64,000 bases of DNA from Alteromonas marina (GTDB taxonomy: Bacteria > Pseudomonadota > Gammaproteobacteria > Enterobacterales > Alteromonadaceae): assembly GCF_000808575.1 (NCBI RefSeq), contig NZ_JWLW01000012.1:1-64000 (forward strand), in the 5' to 3' direction. Position numbers and translations under genes: made by a program. Below the pieces are notes generated by a model. That model was not told where the DNA came from, did no database searches, and saw only the letters and a list, made by a program, of their open reading frames with translations. Below are positions 29,812 to 39,895 of the stretch, piece after piece. Within the stretch, counting starts at the first letter, position 1. The number at the start of each line of letters is the position of its first letter.

Positions 29812-29857
29812 TTGCATCGCGCATAGATTCTGGTAGACTCCGCCCGTTTTCGAAAAC
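29812..29857 (+). promoter_or_regulatory. Probable suhB promoter and palindrome
   Basis: A -35-like TTGCAT at 29812-29817, a 16-nt spacer and a -10 TAGACT at 29834-29839. A perfect 12-bp palindrome, GTTTTCGAAAAC at 29846-29857, falls at the predicted transcription start. Both are read by eye. Confidence 0.45.
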
Positions 29858-29919
29858 AACTAGCTATTTTTTGTACAGTTAGTTTGTTTCATTGGTCTTT
29901 TACAATTGGTGGTTTATCT

Positions 29920-30696
29920 ATGCATCCTATGCTGAATATTGCGGTGCGCGCTGCGCGTGCGGCTGGAACAGTTATTGTTCGTGGTTTTGAAAAACATAAT
30001 GAAGTAGCAACAGAGTCAAAAGGCTTAAACGACTTCGTTACTCAAGTTGATAAAGAAGCAGAACAAGCAATTATTGCCAAAATTCAGCAGTCTTACCCGA
30101 ACCATTGCTTCCTAGGTGAAGAATCGGGTGAAGTTTTGGGCACAGAAACTGATTATCAGTGGATCATCGATCCACTAGATGGCACCACTAACTTTGTAAA
30201 AGGCATTCCTCACTTTGCCGTTTCAATTGCACTTCTTCACAAAGGTCGCTTAGATCAAGCGGTTGTTTTTGACCCAATTCGCAGCGAACTATTCACCGCG
30301 AGCCGTGGTCAAGGCGCGCAGCTTAACGGTTATCGTATTCGTGCTTCTAAGCCTCGTGACCTTTCTGAAACCATTATTGCTACTGGCTTACCGTTTAAGA
30401 ACAAGTCTCAATTTGGCGAGTATGCACTAAGCCTTAACAAAATTTTCCACGAAGTGGGCGACATTCGCCGCGCAGGTAGTGCAGCGCTAGACCTTGCTTA
30501 CGTTGCAGCTGGCCGCCACGACGGTTACTGGGAGCGCGGCGTTAAATCTTGGGATATCGCAGCAGGTGAGCTTATTGTTCGTGAAGCTGGTGGATTGGTA
30601 ACTGACTTTAAAGGCGGTAACGATCCACTTCACAAAGGCGAAATTGTTGCTGGTAGCGTGAAGGTTGTTCAAGGCCTAGTTAAGCACCTTAAGTAA
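29920..30696 (+). CDS. suhB: Inositol-1-monophosphatase / rRNA transcription factor SuhB
   Basis: SuhB is an inositol monophosphatase-family protein that in E. coli also works in the antitermination complex on rRNA operons. I chose ATG at 29920 because the family N-terminus MHPMLNIAVRAARAAG begins there; an in-frame TTG at 29884 adds 12 residues without similarity. The metal-binding motifs are EESGE, DPLDGTTNF and the C-terminal WDIAAGELIVREAGG. The 258 residues are slightly shorter than in E. coli because the C-terminal tail is reduced. It diverges from trmJ. Confidence 0.96.
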   Translation: MHPMLNIAVRAARAAGTVIVRGFEKHNEVATESKGLNDFVTQVDKEAEQAIIAKIQQSYPNHCFLGEESGEVLGTETDYQWIIDPLDGTTNFVKGIPHFAVSIALLHKGRLDQAVVFDPIRSELFTASRGQGAQLNGYRIRASKPRDLSETIIATGLPFKNKSQFGEYALSLNKIFHEVGDIRRAGSAALDLAYVAAGRHDGYWERGVKSWDIAAGELIVREAGGLVTDFKGGNDPLHKGEIVAGSVKVVQGLVKHLK

Positions 30697-30720
30697 ATCG
30701 CTTTTGAGCAATTAAATAGT

Positions 30721-30757
30721 AGAGGCGCTATGTTTGTTTTCAATTAACGCCTCTTTT
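30721..30757 (+). terminator. Possible terminator after suhB
   Basis: AGAGGCG at 30721-30727 pairs with CGCCTCT at 30748-30754 across a 20-nt loop, followed by TTTT. It lies 24 bp past the suhB stop and just before the convergent acyltransferase gene ends. The long loop lowers confidence. Confidence 0.55.
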
Positions 30758-30768
30758 ACCAATATATG

Positions 30769-31956
30769 CTATACGACTTTTCTTAACAAGAACCTACCTT
30801 TTAAATTTTTAAACGTGAAGTTTTTTCCGGCTTTAATTGCGGGCCTTTCAATAATCAAAAATGTGATTGTAGACACTGCCACAACAACAAGAGAAACTAT
30901 TGGAAGGAATAAAGCATACTCACTTAAGGTTAAATTTGATATTTCAGTTGGTGACCAATAAGTGAAAATAAAGTACAACACTACTCCATGTAATAAATAG
31001 ATACTGTAACTGATTTCACCGAGAAGTACTGAAGCTCTTAAGGATAGTATTCCAAATATGCTGTTACCGGAGGCGACTAATATGAATAAAATCGCCATTA
31101 AAAACACGTGAAAGGAATCAAGCGTATTGGGGTAAGTTAGCAGAATAGCTACTAACAAAAGGCTTACGGTTGAAACCAATACGTGATTGTATTTCGAGTT
31201 AGCATTAATATAAAGAGAGAGTGGATAGGCTACAGATCCTATAGCAAAGTATATTAAATATTCAGATGAAACATTACCTACACGAATTGGATTTATGTAA
31301 GTATAAACTGCAATCAACCCAAGAAAAGCAAGTCCTAACTTTCCTACAAAACGATTGAAACAAAAAATAACTGGCAGCATTAAATAAAACAACCATTCGT
31401 ATTTTAACGTCCAATCAACACCAGCAATAATTGTCTTGGTATCTGAAATGTCGTTTATAGTCCCCCCTATAAAAAATATCCACTTAACATATTCTTTTAA
31501 TAAATCTATAGCTGACACGTTGACTTCAAAGTTTGAAGCTAAAAATACGAATAACGATATAACGCATAGTGAAAATAAATACAGCGGGTATATCCTAAAT
31601 ATTCTCGATTTATATAGAGAGAACCAATTTATAGTGCGGTCTTGACTTATTATACGAGAGAAGAAAAGGAATCCCGTGATCATAAAAAATATCGCCACCC
31701 CTACTTTTCCTAAATTTTGAAAAAAATTTTCAGGTGGGCGCTGCCACACTTGGTTTAATTTCCAATAATAGGTAACAACGTAATGGTGGTACAAAACAGA
31801 TAATGCGAGGTATCCCCGTATGCCATCGATGGCTCCAAATCGATTATCTCTATCTGAAAGGTAGGAAAATTTCTTCGTTTTACTTAATACAAAGCCAAGC
31901 ACTATACATGCAAGAAAAGACAATATGGTTATTAGTAAAACTTTTAAACTCTCCAT
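30769..31956 (-). CDS. Membrane acyltransferase (OafA/YrhL family)
   Basis: The 395-residue protein belongs to the acyltransferase 3 family, which moves acyl groups (often acetyl) onto surface sugars such as O-antigen or exopolysaccharide. The hallmark is near the N-terminus, AIDGIRGYLALSVLYHHYV with His57/His58, followed by about ten hydrophobic helices; RIFRIYPLYLFSL is another typical segment. It is convergent with suhB and lies downstream of the secF terminator. Its codons are strikingly AT-rich compared with its neighbours, which suggests later acquisition. The acceptor sugar cannot be deduced. Confidence 0.88.
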   Translation of the reverse strand: MESLKVLLITILSFLACIVLGFVLSKTKKFSYLSDRDNRFGAIDGIRGYLALSVLYHHYVVTYYWKLNQVWQRPPENFFQNLGKVGVAIFFMITGFLFFSRIISQDRTINWFSLYKSRIFRIYPLYLFSLCVISLFVFLASNFEVNVSAIDLLKEYVKWIFFIGGTINDISDTKTIIAGVDWTLKYEWLFYLMLPVIFCFNRFVGKLGLAFLGLIAVYTYINPIRVGNVSSEYLIYFAIGSVAYPLSLYINANSKYNHVLVSTVSLLLVAILLTYPNTLDSFHVFLMAILFILVASGNSIFGILSLRASVLLGEISYSIYLLHGVVLYFIFTYWSPTEISNLTLSEYALFLPIVSLVVVAVSTITFLIIERPAIKAGKNFTFKNLKGRFLLRKVV

Positions 31957-32061
31957 GCCTTATATTCCTTCGAGTTGAATGATTCATCGATTAAAACTTA
32001 GGAATACATTAAAGTTTTAATAAAATAAAGTTGTATTATCATACTTTTTCAAAGCTTAAAA

Positions 32062-32089
32062 AAAACCGCACTCTACATAGTGCGGTTTT
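32062..32089 (-). terminator. Rho-independent terminator after secF
   Basis: AAAACCGCACT at 32062-32072 pairs with AGTGCGGTTTT at 32079-32089 around a 6-nt loop. On the minus strand a run of nine T follows. It ends the queA-tgt-yajC-secDF series. Confidence 0.93.
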
Positions 32090-32109
32090 CTCTTTGTATA
32101 TTTTTTTAT

Positions 32110-33051
32110 TTAAGGCATAGGATCTAAATCTGCGCCTTCCTTTTCCACTTGTGGCGGCATTAGGTCTTCTTTACTAATACCCAATGCAAGTGCCACTGAA
32201 CTTGCGATATACACCGATGAGTAAGTACCTACCACTACACCAAACAGCAATGCTGTTGCGAAACCGTGAATAAGCGCCCCCCCCTTGTAGAATAACGCAA
32301 CCAATACCAACACCGTGGTTAATGAGGTGATGATTGTACGGTTTAGGGTTTGCGTTAGCGAGATGTTGATAATCTCAACAGGCTCACCTTTACGAATTTT
32401 GCGGAAGTTCTCACGAATACGGTCAGATACAACGATGGTATCGTTAAGTGAATAACCAATTACCGCTAGTACCGCTGCAAGTACCGTTAGGTCGAACTCA
32501 ATTTGAAGTACCGAGAATAGACCCAGCGTGAGGATAACATCGTGCATTAGCGCCGATACTGACCCCAAAGCGAATCGCCATTCAAATCGCATCGCGACAT
32601 AAACGAGAATACACAAAAGTGCGACTAGCATCGCAAGGCCGCCCTGCTCGGTAAGCTCTTCACCTACGTTAGGACCCACGAATTCAATACGACGCATATC
32701 AACCGCAGTACCGTCAGCACGCAGTGCCTCTAGTACCTGCTCACCAATAGTCACGGCTTTAACACCGTCTCTAGGCGCTATACGAATCAATACGTCTTGG
32801 CTACTTCCGAAGTTTTGCACGATAGCATCTTCGAAATTCGATTCATTAAGCTGAACGCGAATGGCTTCTAAATTAGCGGCATCTTCATAGCCAACCTCAA
32901 TTAGCGTACCGCCAGTGAAGTCTAGCCCCCAGTTAAGGCTATTAACGCCTAGCGACACGAACGAACCTAAAATGAGTACCGTTGATAACACCATCGCAGG
33001 AATGCGAAGGCGCATAAAATTGACGGTATCGGATAGTTTTAATAATTGCAT
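32110..33051 (-). CDS. secF: Protein translocase subunit SecF
   Basis: SecF works with SecD and YajC as the proton-driven accessory complex of the Sec translocon. The 313-residue protein has a first transmembrane helix (about 14-33), the periplasmic P4 domain with GLDFTGGTLIEVGY, and five more helices including VLAVIGYSLNDTIVVSDRIREN, the conserved RND-type segment. A run of eight G on the coding strand (plus-strand C at 32277-32284) encodes a Lys-Gly-Gly stretch. It starts 9 bp after secD and ends at a strong terminator. Confidence 0.97.
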   Translation of the reverse strand: MQLLKLSDTVNFMRLRIPAMVLSTVLILGSFVSLGVNSLNWGLDFTGGTLIEVGYEDAANLEAIRVQLNESNFEDAIVQNFGSSQDVLIRIAPRDGVKAVTIGEQVLEALRADGTAVDMRRIEFVGPNVGEELTEQGGLAMLVALLCILVYVAMRFEWRFALGSVSALMHDVILTLGLFSVLQIEFDLTVLAAVLAVIGYSLNDTIVVSDRIRENFRKIRKGEPVEIINISLTQTLNRTIITSLTTVLVLVALFYKGGALIHGFATALLFGVVVGTYSSVYIASSVALALGISKEDLMPPQVEKEGADLDPMP

Positions 33052-33060
33052 GTTACTTCC

Positions 33061-34905
33061 TTAAATCGCCAATTTCTCTACGCGTCGACCGCCCCATACT
33101 GCGTTAACAATAACGCGCGTAACTAGGATTGCAGTAAACATCGACGTTGCTATACCAATCATCAGCGTAATCGAGAAGCCTTTAATTGGGCCTGTGCCCA
33201 CGGCAAACAGAATTAAGCCTGCAATGAAAGTGGTAATGTTAGCATCTAGAATGGTAGAAAAAGCACTGTCGTAACCCTGATGAATGGCATGCTGTGGGCT
33301 GCGGCCGTCACGTATCTCTTCTCGAATACGCTCAAAGATAAGAACGTTTGCATCTACTGCCATACCAACGGTCAGTACAATACCTGCCATACCTGGTAGC
33401 GTAAGCGTTGCGCCAGGGATCATCGACATAATGCCTACTATCATAACCAGGTTTGTAATCAGAGCGATGTTCGCTACCACACCAAAGGCTTTGTAATAAA
33501 TCAACATGAAAACAAGTACCGCTGCCAGACCATACATAATAGCCTGCATGCCCAGCTCAATGTTTTCTTTACCCAAGCTTGGTCCAACCGTACGCTCTTC
33601 AACAATTTGAATTGGCGCAATCAGTGCACCTGCGCGAAGTAGCAACGCTAAGTCACGGGCTTCTTTCGGTGAATCAAGACCTGTGATTTGGAACTTGCTA
33701 CCCAGCTGCGCACGAATAGTCGCAACCGAGATCACTTGCTCGTGTTTTTCAAATACTAGCTTGCCGTCTTTGTTACGTTCGCCGGTCGACTTGTATTCGA
33801 TAAACACCGTAGCCATTGGTTTACCAATGTTCCCACGGGTTGAGCGAGACATCTTATTACCGCCTTCAGAATCAAGCGAGATGTTTACGTTCGGAAGCCC
33901 ATATTCATCAACACCGCTATTCGCATCAATAATATGGCTACCGGTAAGCATAATGCGCTTTTCAAGCAGCTGAGGAATGCCTTGCTGATCTTCAATCACT
34001 TGAGAGCCAGGAGGAACGCGGCCGTTCAATGCATCACGGATGTCGTTCTTCTGGTCTAGCATGCGAAATTCTAGTGTTGCTGTGGCATTAAGAATCTCTT
34101 TCGCACGGGCGGTGTCTTGAATACCTGGAAGCTGCACAACGATGCGATCAGCACCTTGCTTTTGTACAAGCGGCTCAGCTACGCCAAGTTGGTTAACACG
34201 ATTACGAATAATGGTAATGTTTTGCTTAACCGCGTTGTCGCGAATTTCTTGAAGCTTGCTTTCAGCAAAAACAGCGCGAAGCGTTAAGTCGTCCACTTGG
34301 TTAAAGGTAAGGTCGCGGCTTTGGTTACGCAAAAAGAACTCTGCCTTGTCTAGTGTATCTTCATCGCGGAAGCTAATGTCGATATGATCGTCAACCTGCT
34401 TTACACCGCGATAGCGAATGCCTTCTTCGCGTAATGAAGTACGAAAACCACCCTCTGCATCTTCAAGAGACTTGGTAATAACCTCGGTCATGTCCACTTC
34501 CATTAGGAAGTGAACACCACCGCGAAGGTCAAGACCTAGCTTCATTGGCGCGCCACCTAGGCCTTCAAGCCATTCTGGCGTGTCAGGGGCAAGGTTCATA
34601 GCCACGTAGTAGTCATCACCAAGCGCCTTTTCAAGCGTTTCACGCGTAACAAGCTGGGTGTCAGAATCCGAAACGCGAACTAATATTTGTTCGTTCTCAA
34701 ACTCAACACGTTTTGGAGAGATATTCTTTTCACTTAGCGCGGCTTTTACTTGTTCCACAGTGGCGTCAGTTACCACAGCGTCACGGCCTGCTGAGATTTG
34801 TACGGCGTGATCTTCACCGTAAATGTTAGGAAGCGCATAAAGTGCACACATTGTAACCACAATGAGTGCACTCAGTACTTTCCAAATAGAGTTTTTGTTT
34901 AGCAC
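33061..34905 (-). CDS. secD: Protein translocase subunit SecD
   Basis: SecD forms the SecDF complex that uses the proton gradient to finish protein export. The 614-residue protein has the N-terminal transmembrane helix ([21 protein letters not shown]) and a large periplasmic P1 domain with [17 protein letters not shown]. The C-terminal membrane domain includes [28 protein letters not shown]. The length is normal for gammaproteobacteria. It lies 55 bp after yajC and just before secF. Confidence 0.97.
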   Translation of the reverse strand: MLNKNSIWKVLSALIVVTMCALYALPNIYGEDHAVQISAGRDAVVTDATVEQVKAALSEKNISPKRVEFENEQILVRVSDSDTQLVTRETLEKALGDDYYVAMNLAPDTPEWLEGLGGAPMKLGLDLRGGVHFLMEVDMTEVITKSLEDAEGGFRTSLREEGIRYRGVKQVDDHIDISFRDEDTLDKAEFFLRNQSRDLTFNQVDDLTLRAVFAESKLQEIRDNAVKQNITIIRNRVNQLGVAEPLVQKQGADRIVVQLPGIQDTARAKEILNATATLEFRMLDQKNDIRDALNGRVPPGSQVIEDQQGIPQLLEKRIMLTGSHIIDANSGVDEYGLPNVNISLDSEGGNKMSRSTRGNIGKPMATVFIEYKSTGERNKDGKLVFEKHEQVISVATIRAQLGSKFQITGLDSPKEARDLALLLRAGALIAPIQIVEERTVGPSLGKENIELGMQAIMYGLAAVLVFMLIYYKAFGVVANIALITNLVMIVGIMSMIPGATLTLPGMAGIVLTVGMAVDANVLIFERIREEIRDGRSPQHAIHQGYDSAFSTILDANITTFIAGLILFAVGTGPIKGFSITLMIGIATSMFTAILVTRVIVNAVWGGRRVEKLAI

Positions 34906-34960
34906 TGGATAATCCTTTCGTGCCAGTACCGGGAAGCGTCCCGGCCCCGGCGATTGTTAC

Positions 34961-35308
34961 TTACAGTGACTTCATTGTGCCTTTAGGCAGCACAGCAGTT
35001 ACTGAAGACTTCTGAACAACGATGTTGTTTGAATCGTTAAGTGCAACTTCAATGAAGTCTTTTTCTTCTGACACTTTAGTGATTTTTCCAACCAAACCAC
35101 CTTGTGTTAACACTTCATCGCCTTTGCCTAGTGAAGATACTAGGTTTTTATGCTCTTTTACGCGCTTAGCCTGTGGGCGGTAAAGCAAGAAGTAAAAGAT
35201 TAAACCGAATACAGCTAGCATGATGATCATTTCCATGCCGCCACCTTGCGGCGCACCAGCAGACTGTGCGTAAGCGTTAGAGATAAATAGGCTCATAAAA
35301 TTCCCCAA
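34961..35308 (-). CDS. yajC: Preprotein translocase accessory protein YajC
   Basis: YajC is a small single-pass membrane protein bound to SecDF. The 115-residue protein has one transmembrane helix (MEMIIMLAVFGLIFYFLLYRPQAKR) followed by the cytoplasmic family core KEHKNLVSSLGKGDEVLTQGGLVGKI. It sits between tgt (12 bp upstream) and secD, the usual arrangement. Confidence 0.97.
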   Translation of the reverse strand: MGNFMSLFISNAYAQSAGAPQGGGMEMIIMLAVFGLIFYFLLYRPQAKRVKEHKNLVSSLGKGDEVLTQGGLVGKITKVSEEKDFIEVALNDSNNIVVQKSSVTAVLPKGTMKSL

Positions 35309-35320
35309 ATATTATCGTTG

Positions 35321-36493
<1,173 letters not shown>

Positions 36494-36605
36494 TTATACC
36501 AGTAATTCGGCTGAGATCATGCCCCGTATCTATGTTTATCTGTAACTAAGCTGGAAAGGCCTGCAAAATACCGATTTACATGGCCTGTATCGTGGACGAA
36601 TGTGC

Positions 36606-37652
36606 TTAGGCGCGCTCAATAAACATAGAATCACCGTAGCTAAAGAATCGATATTCTTTCTCAATCGCTTCTTGATAGGCATTCATCACGTTGTCTTTAC
36701 CTGCAAATGCGCTAATTAACATCATTAGCGTGGACTCTGGAAGGTGAAAATTGGTGAACATTGCGTCTACCACTTTAAACTCAAAACCAGGGTAGATAAA
36801 AATCTCAGTATCTTCGTTAAATGGCGCAATAACTTCCTCGTCACCGCGCTCTGCGCTTGCTTTTGCCGCTGATTCCAAAGAGCGTACAGAGGTTGTACCC
36901 ACTGCAATAACGCGTTTACCGTTGGCTTTTGTGGCTAGAACAGCGTCAACGACGTCTTGCGGTACTTCGGCGAACTCTGCGTGCATCTTGTGCTCTTGAA
37001 TATTATCAACGCGCACAGGCTGGAATGTACCCGCGCCGACGTGCAAAGTTACAAAGGCCAAATTCACGCCTTTTTCTTTTAACGCAGCCAGTATTGCATC
37101 GTCAAAGTGAAGCCCTGCAGTAGGCGCTGCAACCGCGCCCGGCTTTTGATTGTAAACGGTTTGATAGCGCTCTTTGTCTGAGTTTTCGTCCGGGCGGTCA
37201 ATATAGGGAGGAAGCGGCATATGCCCATGGGCTTCTAGCAGCGTTAATACGGTCTCATCGTGGTCAAACTGTAAAATAAATAGCGCATCGTCTCGCCCTG
37301 TCACTGTAACATTCACTTTTTCTTCAAGAATAAGCCTAGTTCCAGGTTTAGGTGCCTTACTCGCGCGAACATGTGCTAGCGCAGTATTATCCGACGTAAT
37401 ACGCTCAATAAGCACTTCTACTTGTCCGCCAGTTTCTTTTTTACCAAGTAATCGGGCAGGAATAACCCGCGTATTGTTGAACACCAAGAGGTCGCCTGGC
37501 TCTACAAATTTCAGCATGTCAGCGAACATCGTGTGCGCTACATTGCCAGTCTTCCCCTCTAAATGTAACAAGCGACTCGCTGTACGTTGCTGAGTTGGGT
37601 ATTTGGCGATAAGTTTTTCGGGTAGCTCAAAGCTAAAATCTGATAGTTTCAT
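36606..37652 (-). CDS. queA: S-adenosylmethionine:tRNA ribosyltransferase-isomerase
   Basis: QueA moves the ribosyl part of SAM onto preQ1-tRNA to make epoxyqueuosine. The 348-residue protein shows the family segments [65 protein letters not shown] and [16 protein letters not shown]. It is first in the queA-tgt-yajC-secDF series; 172 bp separate it from tgt. Confidence 0.98.
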   Translation of the reverse strand: MKLSDFSFELPEKLIAKYPTQQRTASRLLHLEGKTGNVAHTMFADMLKFVEPGDLLVFNNTRVIPARLLGKKETGGQVEVLIERITSDNTALAHVRASKAPKPGTRLILEEKVNVTVTGRDDALFILQFDHDETVLTLLEAHGHMPLPPYIDRPDENSDKERYQTVYNQKPGAVAAPTAGLHFDDAILAALKEKGVNLAFVTLHVGAGTFQPVRVDNIQEHKMHAEFAEVPQDVVDAVLATKANGKRVIAVGTTSVRSLESAAKASAERGDEEVIAPFNEDTEIFIYPGFEFKVVDAMFTNFHLPESTLMMLISAFAGKDNVMNAYQEAIEKEYRFFSYGDSMFIERA

Positions 37653-37806
37653 AAATACGACTAAATTACGGCATAAAAGTTAGACAAAAGTAGAATATTA
37701 AGTACCATTTAAGTTGCAAATTAAGGCTAATAAAAATAGATTTACAGCTTAAGACAGAGTTAAAATAAAAACAAAAAACATTACTTATCAATAAATTAAA
37801 AAATAA

Positions 37807-37844
37807 CGTATATTGTGAAATAACTTTATATTGAACAATATACG
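37807..37844. repeat. 10-bp inverted repeat upstream of queA
   Basis: CGTATATTGT at 37807-37816 and ACAATATACG at 37835-37844 are perfect inverted copies 18 bases apart. On the minus strand the structure is followed by TTATTTTTT. It could be an operator dyad or a weak minus-strand terminator. Confidence 0.6.
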
Positions 37845-37940
37845 CACAATTCAAGTTATTAAATAGCACTCAACACCTTAAACGGTTAAGATACCTACAG
37901 ATAGTGATGATGTTCTCCCATAAACATTCCTTATCATTCG

Positions 37941-37967
37941 TACCCAGCACTTGCTGGGTATTTTTTT
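37941..37967 (+). terminator. Orphan plus-strand terminator, possible small RNA end
   Basis: TACCCAGC at 37941-37948 pairs perfectly with GCTGGGTA at 37953-37960 around ACTT, followed by seven T. No plus-strand gene lies upstream within the gap (queA and its neighbours are on the minus strand). This is the standard 3' end of a small RNA that would begin between about 37830 and 37900. Confidence 0.6.
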
Positions 37968-38086
37968 ATCTGCTTGTTTTCCCTGCCTGCCTTCACTCAT
38001 CGCAACGTTATTGCGAAGCTCCGATTCCTCTGCGCGACAGGTTAGTTGAATATCGATATCTTATAAACGGCGGTATTTTACGCTGT

Positions 38087-38362
38087 TTATTGCTGAAGAT
38101 CAGTTAAGATTTCTTCTAAAAGCGCCGCATCTAATGGACGCGCCTTCAACACGTACAAAATTTGCAGGAGTAAATCGGCGCCCATAATACCTTTGTTTAC
38201 CTTATTTCTAAGGTTATCTGCGCTTTGCTCCACGCCAATCTCTTCCAGCCTTTGGCTTAACGCTTGATATTTTACGCCGCGCACAGACATCTCAGATTTC
38301 ACGACTCTTGCTACCGTTTGCCGCCACGCATTTTTAGCACCTTGCGTATTTCCAGTGTTCAC
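38087..38362 (-). CDS. DUF6471 domain protein
   Basis: The protein matches the DUF6471 pattern as I know it: AWRQTVARVVKSEMSVRGVKYQALSQRL, then LRNKVNKGIMGADLLLQIL. The predicted fold is a small helix-turn-helix-like domain of unknown function. I chose GTG at 38362 (91 residues) because GGAGG lies four bases upstream; the frame is open to a GTG at 38380. It diverges from the yjfI-like operon across 292 bp and could regulate it, which is inference. The stop codon lies inside a 9-bp stem (38064-38089). Confidence 0.75.
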   Translation of the reverse strand: MNTGNTQGAKNAWRQTVARVVKSEMSVRGVKYQALSQRLEEIGVEQSADNLRNKVNKGIMGADLLLQILYVLKARPLDAALLEEILTDLQQ

Positions 38363-38441
38363 ACAGCCTCCAAAAACCACACTAATGTGATATATATTTT
38401 ACAAAAACACACTTTTTTACACTTATGACATGTATTTAATG

Positions 38442-38471
38442 TTGACGATTATGGCACAACAGGTCTACACT
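38442..38471 (+). promoter_or_regulatory. Possible promoter of the yjf-like operon
   Basis: TTGACG at 38442-38447, an 18-nt spacer and TACACT at 38466-38471. It is the best sigma70-like pair in the divergent gap and lies about 180 bp before the first gene. A by-eye call only. Confidence 0.4.
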
Positions 38472-38654
38472 GCAAGTCAAGATATTGGCGAAAATGAAAA
38501 TAGTCGTTACAGTAACTTCGGTTGTTCTTTTGGTAATGCTTGGTTTCAAGTTTTGTGTTTCAACACGGATTTAAGCGTAGCAATGCATTATAAGACACCA
38601 CATATACGACATTCGTTTTCAACATTATCGCTTTAATAACTAAAGGAGAAAGGT

Positions 38655-39044
38655 ATGAGCTGGGAACTGGAAAGCATCGAAGCCTTATTTAAAGAGCATG
38701 ATGACTTTGTGGTAACACGTGAGGAAAACTGCTTACTTATTGCTAATCAAGACGGCATAGATGCCTGGCTTGCTATCAGCGGAGAGCAGATTTTAGTAGA
38801 GAGTCTTTTGTTTGCAGCGTCGGAAGTAAAAGATAAGCCAGCGCTAGATCATGAAATATTGTCAACTCATATGGTGTTCCCTTTAACCACGGTAGGCATT
38901 TCAAACATTGGTGGTGAAGAGTACTACACTGCCTTTGGTGCGTTAAGTGCCCAGTCAAAAGCTGAAAGTATTGTTATTGAAGTGGAAACCCTGTTTCAGA
39001 ATGTTGCATCTTTCTTAGATGCCTACGAAACACACCTTAACTAA
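38655..39044 (+). CDS. yjfI: YjfI-like DUF2170 protein
   Basis: The 129-residue acidic cytosolic protein matches the DUF2170 family represented by E. coli YjfI. Typical parts are MSWELESIEALF, HMVFPLTTVGISNIGGEEYYTAFGALS and a C-terminal helix (IVIEVETLFQNVASFLDAYE). Its biochemical role is unknown. A strong ribosome-binding site (AAGGAGAAAGG) precedes it. It is first in an operon with the same gene content as E. coli yjfIJKLMC and is followed 23 bp later by a PspA homologue. Confidence 0.9.
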   Translation: MSWELESIEALFKEHDDFVVTREENCLLIANQDGIDAWLAISGEQILVESLLFAASEVKDKPALDHEILSTHMVFPLTTVGISNIGGEEYYTAFGALSAQSKAESIVIEVETLFQNVASFLDAYETHLN

Positions 39045-39067
39045 AATTTACTTCTAAGGAGAAGCGA

Positions 39068-39748
39068 ATGTCAGTGTGGAAAAAATTAGTAACTGCAGTA
39101 AAAGGTGGTGCAACCGAAGCTGCTCAATCTGTCGTAGACAGTCAGGCTATTCGAATTCTGGAACAAGAAATTAGAGAAGCCAAAGAAGAACTGCGCAAGT
39201 CAGACCATGCACGTACCCAAATTTTGGCAAAGTGCAAACTTTCTCAGCAAAAAGTGGATAGCTTCAATTCGTCAATTGCGGAATACGAAGCTCACGCGCG
39301 CAAGGCCATCGATAGCGACCGCCAACTCGCGCTAGATTGTGCTCAAAAGGTGTCTGAACTTAAAGAAGAACGAGACCAAGAACAAACATATCTTGATCAG
39401 TTCCAGCAGTCAGAAAAGCAGCTGGCACAAAATATCCAACAGGCGAAAGCGAATTTACGTCGCTTAGAGCAGCAAGTGGATATGGTAAAAGCCACTGAAA
39501 GCGTTCAGAAGGCGCAAGTAGCGGTTTCTTCACGCCACATGGGCGCGAATAGTAAAATGAAAACCGCGACTGAATCGCTGTCTCGCATTCAGGAAAAGCA
39601 AAAGATGCGCAATGCTGAGCTACAAGCAGCTGAAGAGCTAGCGAATAATGAATCGAGCAGCGATCTAGAAAAACGCTTAGCGGAAGCAGGCATCAAAGGG
39701 GGGAAAACTTCTGCAGACGATGAGCTAGCGCGAATTCTAGGCAAGTAA
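39068..39748 (+). CDS. yjfJ: PspA/IM30 family membrane-stress protein (YjfJ-like)
   Basis: PspA-type proteins form oligomers on the inner membrane and protect it from leakage. The 226-residue protein is nearly all alpha-helical with long coiled coils (VDSQAIRILEQEIREAKEEL, RLEQQVDMVKATESVQKAQ), starts with SVWKKLVTAVKGGATEAAQS and ends with DDELARILG, a tail typical of YjfJ-like members. It lacks the pspBC/pspF context of classical psp operons. A terminator-like hairpin lies between it and the channel gene, so it and yjfI may be made in larger amounts than the downstream genes. Confidence 0.92.
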   Translation: MSVWKKLVTAVKGGATEAAQSVVDSQAIRILEQEIREAKEELRKSDHARTQILAKCKLSQQKVDSFNSSIAEYEAHARKAIDSDRQLALDCAQKVSELKEERDQEQTYLDQFQQSEKQLAQNIQQAKANLRRLEQQVDMVKATESVQKAQVAVSSRHMGANSKMKTATESLSRIQEKQKMRNAELQAAEELANNESSSDLEKRLAEAGIKGGKTSADDELARILGK

Positions 39749-39756
39749 AGTAAATG

Positions 39757-39782
39757 AATGGGAGCCAAGCGCTCCCATTTTT
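39757..39782 (+). terminator. Terminator-like hairpin after the PspA gene
   Basis: AATGGGAGC at 39757-39765 pairs with GCTCCCATT at 39771-39779 around a 5-nt loop; five T follow from 39778. It lies 9 bp after the PspA-homologue stop codon and 114 bp before the channel gene. Confidence 0.8.
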
Positions 39783-39895
39783 AATTCTTGTTACATAAAT
39801 CTCTGCGAAAATTGTTAGATAACAAAGAGCTAACCTAGACAAACCAAGCACTTCAAGGCAGAGTAAGGGCACGCATAACAAGGGCTGTTTCTTTT

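Larger units (their letters stand above)
37653..38086. other. AT-rich intergenic region upstream of queA
   Basis: This 434-bp region has no gene I can support. It is very AT-rich from about 37660 to 37870 and contains a 10-bp dyad (37807-37844) and an isolated plus-strand terminator (37941-37967), each described separately. The queA promoter must lie near 37660-37800 on the minus strand. Confidence 0.6.

Noticed and set aside
37904..38107. 67-codon plus-strand frame
   Set aside because: It runs through a strong plus-strand terminator at 37941-37967 and overlaps the end of the DUF6471 gene; no ribosome-binding site precedes it.
38452..38475. Sigma54 promoter upstream of the PspA-type operon
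   Set aside because: TGGCAC is present at 38452-38457, but the bases at the required -12 position (38465-38466) are CT, not GC, so the spacing fails. No PspF-like gene is nearby.
38430..38636. 68-codon plus-strand frame before the yjfI-like gene
   Set aside because: It covers the probable promoter of the operon and has no Shine-Dalgarno sequence or similarity. The strong site before 38655 marks the true first gene.
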